Positions 55,901-62,332 of a DNA stretch of 64,000 bases are shown here, one piece after another. The stretch spans positions 1-64,000 of the forward strand of contig CAILMI010000055.1 in assembly GCA_903835255.1 (NCBI GenBank). Reading direction: 5' to 3'. Position 1 is the stretch's first letter, and each line of letters starts with the position of its first letter. The notes beneath the pieces were generated by a model, which saw only the letters and a list, made by a program, of their open reading frames with translations, had not been told where the DNA came from and did not search any database. This DNA is from an uncultured Verrucomicrobia subdivision 3 bacterium (GTDB taxonomy: Bacteria; Verrucomicrobiota; Verrucomicrobiia; Limisphaerales; UBA11358). The translations under genes and the position numbers were made by a program.

Positions 55901-56335
55901 TGGGTTATAAAAGGTGTCTGCAGGGAGATGGGAAGCAAGGGAGTTGGTGGTCTGCTGATCAAAACGGATACCGGATCCGAAGGTTCCAAAAGTGCCGTAA
56001 TACGAAACAAAATTCCCAAAATACGGCGACCCCACCGTCATGGTCCCGTTGTTGGTGTAGAACAGCGTGTTCATCGGCTCATAAAACACCGCATTGGCAG
56101 AGAAACCACTGAAGGTCACATTAAAATCTCCTTCATTGTCAAAAGCCCTTGCATCAATGATCGGAGGGGGATTGCCCGGAACGGAGTAGTCCACAGCTCC
56201 TAGATTTTGGTACAGGGCATCCGTTGCCGTTGCAACCCGGACGGGCGCCACGCCGAAGATCAGGCAGGCTAGGAGCCCTGACAGGTAACCGCACCGGTGC
56301 AGGATGGAATGACTCAAATGGGCGAAACTGTTCAT
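52961..56335 (-). CDS. Giant secreted protein of unknown function (trio member 1)
   Basis: A 1,124-residue exported protein. A signal peptide (CGYLSGLLACLIFGVAPVRV) precedes ATATDALYQNLGAVDYS. The mature protein is rich in Thr/Asn/Ser and repeats beta-strand-like phrases (AATNRLSFLGGTNYLSGGGN and SGGNVATNETVTIGSA). Near the C-terminus are a TSP3-like calcium motif (DSDRDGTPNSQDSTP) and LAPSSSFVQISWQTIPLATN followed by SPRYYRVRVDPES, an end resembling other verrucomicrobial extracellular proteins. No catalytic domain is recognised. Its ATG overlaps the preceding stop as ATGA. A filamentous, adhesive or matrix role is plausible but unproven. Confidence 0.85.
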   Translation of the reverse strand: MNSFAHLSHSILHRCGYLSGLLACLIFGVAPVRVATATDALYQNLGAVDYSVPGNPPPIIDARAFDNEGDFNVTFSGFSANAVFYEPMNTLFYTNNGTMTVGSPYFGNFVSYYGTFGTFGSGIRFDQQTTNSLASHLPADTFYNPGTVTSGSQGQCIVSATNLISPGVIQTGNDGFIQLTGQNVDLTRATLSMGSAQDFTFYNSPSVSSTGTVGVDTNADWNPGTDLGEFNATSSYSPTANKVVSLFDSIAYFDVKDDSLTTSNIIYRAVFIQNDNPDIPYSVYFRPPDLSNGGVNIEWSASYTDTATGDVIENYLYLDNNYMLGAATNVTVVGGVPENFTLETSDFPLIFDTPAAEGFLDVFPLGAITNRFSYMNAQLIATSTPTNASASNPSGALTNLPGRIQIAASKSLNMDLAQISGHNYLSLTATNQFDGSAGAEIASPYSDLNLGVTNGSLAVSNLLQSTLPNWSGNIQAWSTRWLQVIDGVTNDFRVMIVSSSQLVPFTQPQVQDLKLHATNDLVISDVLNVLRTFSTDARSLTLTTNGVGIGAGSQVGELNLLYGTTPWATATPNLRYLTNNGAIRLPGLTVFSGTDPVVTVLPGTPLAAATNRLSFLGGTNYLSGGGNVATNETVTIGSAVYTFVSTLKSGATNQVKIGTLFDGSLSNLIAAINYGTGSGTVYSSGTKPSTSVTASKLTNHAFTVTAIVSGAAGNAVIASTTSSHLAWSGAGTLIGGSNFFPGATNTSSVFAPYTAIVNNGLFSDVGSTIYSTYFANSGTFSNGAGSFNLSSQTAVLTNGSIDATLDVGITSDTLDVSGTIIDAGRSMTLQVTNRLTDGDSTNDNIWYLGSAAGNNGIKLPIKPATGDLRRTTIWSEAPVSKKVVNVWAGQDRGADPAGYTNNAAVGALILDALGAAPSTLFYFTGTGVSNALYVDYLEFLDQATARDTNGNLKSLSFNTNLVIYYAKAYIDGSDVSDSINHKNGDHLRWVTNYAGYYDPNNLPLGSAVKVPQLQLSTTSIPDSDRDGTPNSQDSTPYFESTNVNLTLTLAPSSSFVQISWQTIPLATNTVYYTTSLGSPWMVLTNFVTATPPPHAPITTTLNEAINPSSPRYYRVRVDPESTGL

Positions 56336-58608
56336 TGGATAATTAGGGTATAATTCCACTGCACGGTTTGCGACAGGGAATCGGTCAACTCCACGATAAA
56401 ATCAAACGTGCCGGACTGGGTGGGCGTTCCAGACAGAATCCCCCCCGACGACAAGAAGAGACCGTCAGGCAGGCTGCCGGAACGCGCCGCCAGCGACCAA
56501 GCGAACGGCGGGGCAAATGATCCCCCGCTGGCCGTGAAAAACGCCCCCGGATAGACTTCCCCTTGGACCCCGGACGGGAGATCTGCAGGCGACGGACTGA
56601 CACTGACGAGAATTTGATTTTCAAGATTGCCAATGCTCGTGCCATTGGGATACAGCACGGGTTCATTGGTGGAACTGTCAAATGAAGCCCAGGTGAGCCT
56701 TGACACCTGGGTAAATTCGCTTAGAAACTCATTGGTTGAGAGGAAATTGAACGCCAGGCTGCCATTCTCAAAAACACTACCGACTTTGTTATAAGTAATG
56801 ATGGTCGGCGTCTCAATGGTTCCCGGCCCGGCCAGACCTGTGAGGACATTTCCCTGATTAAAACTAATGCTCCTGGAAAGCGACGGGACAACCGGATAAT
56901 TGTTATTCACTGTCGCTAAGTCCTGGGCGGTCAGCAGAAAATCGGGGGCGGTGACGACGCGAGTGAACTTCCGGGAGGCGACCTTGCTATTCGCCACATA
57001 TCCCATGGTGTAGGTGTTGGTGATGGGCTGGAAGAACTGGCCGATCAGCGAATCATAGTTCGCCCGAACGAACTTGACGTTTTCGATGCCCTGGTAGAGG
57101 CCCGCTGCATTGCTGGCAGTAAGGGTGCATTCCACCGGATAAACCACATAGATGTAGTTGGTGAAATAGCTGACCGAGTACTGCGAATAGGCGTAGGCGG
57201 TGGTGTTGGTGGTGGCCGTCACATTGGTGCTGACCCCGGTGATCACATTGGTTGTCGCCAAGATATTTGTTTGAAGGGTCCGGACAAAGTTGACGGGACA
57301 CTGGTCGGGCGGAAGGACATAGTAATCCCCGGACGGCACATTGGTGTAGGTGACGGTCTTGGAGGTGACATTGGTCTTGGAGGGGCTTCCCAGAGGCGCC
57401 CCATTCACCGGAGCCACGGTGGCGGTGTACAGATTGATTACGGTGTTGGAACTGTAATGATTGGTGACGACGTTGGCGAACGTGGTCACATAAATGGACT
57501 GGGGATAGTAAGTATAATTCGTGTAAGTCTTGAGGTGAGGGGCGGTGCCGAGCGGTTCGCCGTTGTAATTCGTGTAATAGGAGGAGACCACCGTGTTGGT
57601 GGCGAGGATGAAATAATTGGAAGAGGAAGCCACAATCACCCCCGGGAACAGGGTCTGCAGGGTGGCCGGATCGTTGGTGCGCGAGGAACTCACCAGCTGC
57701 CCAAGATCGTAGGTGCCATAGCCCAAAGGCAGATTGGCATTGGTCGGATACAATTGCTGAAAGCTGGTATTGGTGGTGATGAGTGTCATCAGGGCGCCAT
57801 TGGCTGGGCTTTCTAGATTAATGTTATTGGTCCGGAGCAGGTAGCGCAATCCGCCCACATCGTCCCGGGTCAATCCTTGATAAAACCCGCCAGCACCCAA
57901 TCCCCCTCCGAGCGAGGCGATGGCGGTGTAGGTTTGAGCGTAGGGATCCACCGGAAACTCCACCGCTTCCGCCAGAGGATTCGCGCCGGTGCAGAACTCA
58001 TAAATACTATAGCTATAGAGCGTCCCGTTCACGTAGGACGAGTACTGGATCTGACCCGTCGGACTGGGCACGGGGTCCAGATTTCGCTGCACCACCAAAT
58101 ACAATTCATCCAGGGGGCACGTGCCGTTTGCGGGCAAGGACCGCTCATGAAGGGTCCACGTGTAACGGTCGGGCTCGGCCAGGCCCATCTGCTCCATCAT
58201 CAGAGAGAGGGTCGTAGACTTTAAATCCGTCAGCCCGAGTGCGGAAGCGGTGTAGTTGATGCCCTGGGCCGACAGGGGAAATTCGGACAGGGTGCTGGAA
58301 TAGCTCGACACGTTGGTCAGTGCGTTCAGGATGGAAAAAGAGCCATCCACGGCCGCCACCCCGTTGGAACCAAAGTATTCCAGAAAATTGGCATCGCAGG
58401 TGTAATACAGCACCGGCGTATTCCGGCGATATTCCTCGCCGATGTTTTTCGGGGCCACCAGGTCGCCCGCCAATCCGTAGCCGATGACCGGCACCTGCCA
58501 CGCATCGCCGCCATTCCCAATGGGGCCGGCCGGCGCAAAGGCCCAGACGGTTTGGAGTCCCGCCGCCAGCAGCGCCGCCCACAAAAACTGTTTAATCAAT
58601 TGCCGCAT
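56332..58608 (-). CDS. Giant secreted protein of unknown function (trio member 2)
   Basis: A 758-residue exported protein. A signal peptide (LIKQFLWAALLAAGLQTVWA) leads to FAPAGPIGNGGDAWQVP. Regions include DPYAQTYTAIASLGGGLGAG then GFYQGLTRDDVGGLRYLLRT, and a long Tyr/Thr/Asn-rich middle (for example YYTNYNGEPLG and TTNTTAYAY). The C-terminus is a putative Ig (He_PIG-like) domain: SGVQGEVYPGAFFTASGGSF and GILSGTPTQSGTFDFIVELT. Start 58608 is preferred over an open frame to 58695. It begins 10 bases after the preceding stop and overlaps trio member 1 by four. I do not recognise the function. Confidence 0.83.
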   Translation of the reverse strand: MRQLIKQFLWAALLAAGLQTVWAFAPAGPIGNGGDAWQVPVIGYGLAGDLVAPKNIGEEYRRNTPVLYYTCDANFLEYFGSNGVAAVDGSFSILNALTNVSSYSSTLSEFPLSAQGINYTASALGLTDLKSTTLSLMMEQMGLAEPDRYTWTLHERSLPANGTCPLDELYLVVQRNLDPVPSPTGQIQYSSYVNGTLYSYSIYEFCTGANPLAEAVEFPVDPYAQTYTAIASLGGGLGAGGFYQGLTRDDVGGLRYLLRTNNINLESPANGALMTLITTNTSFQQLYPTNANLPLGYGTYDLGQLVSSSRTNDPATLQTLFPGVIVASSSNYFILATNTVVSSYYTNYNGEPLGTAPHLKTYTNYTYYPQSIYVTTFANVVTNHYSSNTVINLYTATVAPVNGAPLGSPSKTNVTSKTVTYTNVPSGDYYVLPPDQCPVNFVRTLQTNILATTNVITGVSTNVTATTNTTAYAYSQYSVSYFTNYIYVVYPVECTLTASNAAGLYQGIENVKFVRANYDSLIGQFFQPITNTYTMGYVANSKVASRKFTRVVTAPDFLLTAQDLATVNNNYPVVPSLSRSISFNQGNVLTGLAGPGTIETPTIITYNKVGSVFENGSLAFNFLSTNEFLSEFTQVSRLTWASFDSSTNEPVLYPNGTSIGNLENQILVSVSPSPADLPSGVQGEVYPGAFFTASGGSFAPPFAWSLAARSGSLPDGLFLSSGGILSGTPTQSGTFDFIVELTDSLSQTVQWNYTLIIQ

Positions 58609-58618
58609 ACAATAGTCA

Positions 58619-60589
58619 TTAGCGCAGAAGCACAACCCGGTAATAGCCCACCGTGCCGCCCCCGACATAGATTGAATCATAGCTTCCCGCGGCAAACCGG
58701 GTGGACCCCAGATTGCTCCATGATTTAAAATCGGTGCTCATCTGCACCTGATACTTCTGGCCCGACACCGTCGGCCAGTTCAGGTACAGGCCCTGAGCCG
58801 TGTTGGACAAGCGCACCTTCAGGGCGCTGGCGCCGTTCGTGGGCACCGTGCCGGAAAGAAATTCCTGAGCCGTGCTCACCCCATCGCCGTCACTGTCCGC
58901 CCCCGCCACAGGCCACAGACTGATGTCGGCCCCATAATACTGGCTCATCCATTCAAAGGGGATTCCGCCCCAGTTCAGACCGCTCCAGGTAGTTCCACTG
59001 GCGGAAGGGGATAGCGCCGCGGTGCGTCCGTCGATGGTGACATAATCCACCCGAAAGGAATGGGTGCTGCTGGCGGTCAGACCATTGGCTGCTGTCATCG
59101 TCCACGTATTGCTTGAGGTGATGGCGACCGGGGTTGCAGCGCCATCCACGTAGACTTCGTAACTGGAAACAGGAATACCCGAGAGCAACGGCCAGGAAAC
59201 CTGCAACAGCGGCTGGTAAAGCCCGTTGGTCCCTAGCGTGAACGGGGCGAAAACAAACGGGGCGGCCATCGGCTGCAATGCCGACGTGACATTCAGGAAG
59301 CGTTGGGCCATCAGATCAAAATTGTTCGGCGAGCCAGCAAAGCTTGTCCAGGCCACCACAAACTGGCTCACCCCGTCCGAGGCCACGACCGGCTGCAGCT
59401 GCTGGCTGATGGTGGTATCGTTCACGCAAAACTCGTCCCCCACCCGCACGCTGCCCTGATGCACAAACTGTCCGAAAACCCCCTCGCGGGAGCCGTCCTG
59501 GCCGAGGCTGGTCCAGACCACCTGGCAGTCGCCGCCGATGGCGCTGAGGCGCGGCGCGTATTGATCCCCAGTCACATGGGTATTGACGCGGGCGACTGCG
59601 CCCCCGAGGCCGGCGCTCGAAAAGGTCCGGGTAAAGATATCCATTCCGTTGTTGGGCTCCGCCATGTCCTTAGCGCTCCAGACCACCATGAAACTGCCAT
59701 CGGCCAGCGCCGCCACGGCGGGATTGGCGCAGGGATTGGAGCCGGTATTGACGAGGAATTCATTCCCCACAGCCACGCCGTTGCTGGCGAACAAGCGGGC
59801 ATAGATATCCACGCTGGGCGTCACCACGGCGCCGGCGGCGGCGTAGGTGGTATTGGAGCCCAGCGAAGGCGACCCCACGCGTTGCTGTTCAGAAACCCAA
59901 ACCGCCACGAACTGACCATTTTTCAGGGCCGCCAGAACCGGCGTCCGCTGGTTGTAATTCGTGAACTGGTTGATGCGGAATTCATTAACGACGCTGGCGC
60001 CGGCGGGGGAAAGGATTCGGGCATAGACATCCTGCAGGCTGTTGGAGCTGGCTTGGTTGTAGCTGGACCAGGCCACCACCACATTGCTGTTATTGAGGGT
60101 GGCGACCACGGGGTTGATCTGGAAATCATTGCTGGACAGGCTGACCACGAGGTCGGTGGTAGTGAGAAACGTGTTGGTCGGGGTCAGAAACCGGGCAAAG
60201 ATATGCTGGTAACCCTTGAGTCCGCCCTGCCACACAAACACCGCTCCGCCGTTCTTGAGGAGAGACACTTGGGGATTTTCCTGGTCATTAGTGCCCTGCC
60301 GGTTCACTCGGAAGGGACTGAGCGTTCCGGAAAGCGTGCTATCCAACCGCCGGGCACTCACGCCCCAGCCGCTGCCGTCCGTGAGGTTATCCTGCCAGAC
60401 GAGAAAGCCGCCAGAGGGCGTCACTGCCGCCGCCGGAAAAACCTGATCGCCAGGCAGAGAGCCGATGACAGAATATTCGCTGCCGTTGGCGGTGTAATAG
60501 TTGGTCTGCGCCGAAACAAGTGCTGGCGCCCCGAGGAACGCGGCCAACCCCAGCCCGGCAACCATCCGGCGGATGAAAAACAAAGACAT
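58619..60589 (-). CDS. Giant secreted protein of unknown function (trio member 3)
   Basis: A 656-residue exported protein. A signal peptide (FIRRMVAGLGLAAFLGAPAL) precedes VSAQTNYYTANGSEYSVIGS. Six or more repeats of the type GGFLVWQDNLTDGSGWGVSA and FVWQGGLKGYQHIFARFL suggest a beta-propeller or lectin-like array. A fibronectin-like segment (VSSYEVYVDGAATPVAITSS), a TSP3-like DSDGDGVSTAQEFLSG motif and a beta C-terminus (QMSTDFKSWSNLG) follow. Start 60589 is preferred to 60706. It is first of the trio and lies 136 bases after the exonuclease gene. It probably acts outside the cell. Confidence 0.83.
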   Translation of the reverse strand: MSLFFIRRMVAGLGLAAFLGAPALVSAQTNYYTANGSEYSVIGSLPGDQVFPAAAVTPSGGFLVWQDNLTDGSGWGVSARRLDSTLSGTLSPFRVNRQGTNDQENPQVSLLKNGGAVFVWQGGLKGYQHIFARFLTPTNTFLTTTDLVVSLSSNDFQINPVVATLNNSNVVVAWSSYNQASSNSLQDVYARILSPAGASVVNEFRINQFTNYNQRTPVLAALKNGQFVAVWVSEQQRVGSPSLGSNTTYAAAGAVVTPSVDIYARLFASNGVAVGNEFLVNTGSNPCANPAVAALADGSFMVVWSAKDMAEPNNGMDIFTRTFSSAGLGGAVARVNTHVTGDQYAPRLSAIGGDCQVVWTSLGQDGSREGVFGQFVHQGSVRVGDEFCVNDTTISQQLQPVVASDGVSQFVVAWTSFAGSPNNFDLMAQRFLNVTSALQPMAAPFVFAPFTLGTNGLYQPLLQVSWPLLSGIPVSSYEVYVDGAATPVAITSSNTWTMTAANGLTASSTHSFRVDYVTIDGRTAALSPSASGTTWSGLNWGGIPFEWMSQYYGADISLWPVAGADSDGDGVSTAQEFLSGTVPTNGASALKVRLSNTAQGLYLNWPTVSGQKYQVQMSTDFKSWSNLGSTRFAAGSYDSIYVGGGTVGYYRVVLLR

Positions 60590-60725
60590 AAAAGATTTGG
60601 CCTCTGATCGGCGCGCCGCGCCGGACCCGACAAACACCGGGGCAGAGCCATCGCGACACGCGCGCTGGCCCGTCAACCCATCCCGCATCCGGCTTGGAAA
60701 CTTCATCGTCTAAAAAATCCAAAAA

Positions 60726-61634
60726 CTAAATTAAAGCCACCTGACGCAGCCGGGGCTGCTCTTTCAACGCTTCCAGCATTCCCCGGAAGCCCCAGCGCGC
60801 GAACAACTCGCCCAACCGCTCCGCATCACCCGGTTTTTCCGCCAGATTTTCAGGCGAAAAATCGCACGGCAAATCGTCCTGCAACCGAACCAGCTTCACA
60901 TTCCGCTCCAGCACCGCCGCCGACGCGCGCAGGGAGGCCTGCAGCTTTTCCTGCTTCACTTCCGGCAACCGCCCCAGCAGCCCGGTCACCGAGCCGAACC
61001 GTTTGAGCAAGTCGGTGGCGGTTTTGGGCCCGACCCCGGGCACGCCCGGAATATTATCCACGCTGTCCCCCATGAGGGCCAGCCAGTCCACAATTTGCGA
61101 CGGCTCCACGCCGGTCTTGGCCCGGACCTGTTCATCCGTCCACACCATTTCGCTCTTGTCATTGGGGTTCAACAACCCCACCTGCGGCGAAACCAACTGC
61201 ATAAAATCCTTATCCGAACTGGCGATGACCACCGCCATGCCCCGGTCCGATGCCTGCTTTGCAAGGCACGCAATGTAATCGTCCGCTTCCACGCCGTCGC
61301 GCCGGAACGATTCGATGCCCGCCGCATTCAGATAACTCACAATCTCGTCCAGCTGCGGCCTCAACTCGGCCGGCATCTCCGGGCGCTGCTGCTTGTACCC
61401 CGGCAGCGCGGCCATCCGTACTTCACTCAGGCCCCCGTCCCACACCACCATTCCGTGCGTCGGCTTGAGCAACGCCCGCATCTTGCCCAGCATCTTGACG
61501 AATCCGTAAATGGCATTCGTCGGCTCTCCCGACGGCGACCGCAATTCGCGAATCGCATGGAACGCCCGATACGCATAGGCGTGTCCGTCAACAATCAGCA
61601 ATCGGTTCAAAACGTTATCCAAGCGCCCTGCCAT
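60726..61634 (-). CDS. Stand-alone 5'-3' exonuclease (DNA polymerase I N-domain/FEN type)
   Basis: A 302-residue nuclease. The family start LLIVDGHAYAYRAFHAIREL includes the first metal-binding Asp. It has PTNAIYGFVKMLGKMRALL, VEADDYIACLAKQASDRGM (acidic cluster), VIASSDKDFMQLVSPQVGLL and the helix-hairpin-helix IPGVPGVGPKTATDLLKRFG. It resembles the 5' nuclease domain of Pol I but lacks the polymerase part, like phage T5 or ExoIX-type enzymes. It would remove 5' flaps or RNA primers. Start 61634 is preferred over an extension to 61757 that would overlap the secretin ORF. Confidence 0.93.
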   Translation of the reverse strand: MAGRLDNVLNRLLIVDGHAYAYRAFHAIRELRSPSGEPTNAIYGFVKMLGKMRALLKPTHGMVVWDGGLSEVRMAALPGYKQQRPEMPAELRPQLDEIVSYLNAAGIESFRRDGVEADDYIACLAKQASDRGMAVVIASSDKDFMQLVSPQVGLLNPNDKSEMVWTDEQVRAKTGVEPSQIVDWLALMGDSVDNIPGVPGVGPKTATDLLKRFGSVTGLLGRLPEVKQEKLQASLRASAAVLERNVKLVRLQDDLPCDFSPENLAEKPGDAERLGELFARWGFRGMLEALKEQPRLRQVALI

Positions 61635-61656
61635 CCCCCCAATGACCGCATCCCCT

Positions 61657-62313
61657 TTAAGGCTTTGCCAGCGCGGCCGGCGGCCCCGGCTGAAAGGTCT
61701 GCCCTGGCACCACGGGCTGCGACGGAATGGCGGTCTGGCTGAACGGCAATTCGTCATCGGAATGCACCCGGTTTCCCGCCGGATCCACGATGGTGGCGGT
61801 CACGAAAATCATCAGATTCTTTTTGGCCACCACTTTGGAGGAGCTCTGAAACAGTCGGCCCAGCACCGGCAAGTTGCCCAGCATGGGCACCATGTCCTTG
61901 GTGCTGAGCGTGGCGGAAGAAATCAGGCCGCCGATCACAATCGTCTGGTTGTCCCAGATGTTCACGGTGGTGACGACCTGACGGACGGAAAAGATCGGCA
62001 AACTGGTGGGCAATTGGACCACATTCAATCCGCCCGTGACATCGGGGACCGGCGGGGGATCCTGATAGCCCGCAAACTCCGTCAGCGACGGGATAAGCGT
62101 CAGATTGATGGTGTAACCGTCGGACAAGACATAGGGGACGACATCCAGCACCGGACCGGTCTCCACCTGCTGGGTAATGGGCGTGATGGCCGAGACGCCG
62201 GGGTTATTGTTCACCACCTGAGCCTGCGCGCGCTGAACCCCGTCATTCGTGGCCCACAATAACAACGCCGAAAAGGTCAGTCGGAAGACCGTATTTGCCT
62301 TGAGTGCTTTCAT
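61657..62313 (-). CDS. C-terminal half of a split secretin, with its own signal peptide
   Basis: A 218-residue exported protein. MKALKANTVFRLTFSALLLWAT continues to an AQA|QV-type cleavage site at about residue 31. The mature part is the second half of the secretin (PF00263) domain: TGPVLDVVPYVLSDGYTINL, PIFSVRQVVTTVNIWDNQTI, VIGGLISS, VPMLGNLPVLGRLFQSSSKV and LMIFVTATIVDPAGNRVHSD. The N-domains and the first half of the secretin domain are absent; they are in the ORF just upstream (gap 19 bases). Both halves would have to co-assemble to make a complete barrel. The absence of a frameshift remedy is explained in the findings. Confidence 0.85.
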   Translation of the reverse strand: MKALKANTVFRLTFSALLLWATNDGVQRAQAQVVNNNPGVSAITPITQQVETGPVLDVVPYVLSDGYTINLTLIPSLTEFAGYQDPPPVPDVTGGLNVVQLPTSLPIFSVRQVVTTVNIWDNQTIVIGGLISSATLSTKDMVPMLGNLPVLGRLFQSSSKVVAKKNLMIFVTATIVDPAGNRVHSDDELPFSQTAIPSQPVVPGQTFQPGPPAALAKP

Positions 62314-62332
62314 TTTTAACTGGTAATTAAAA

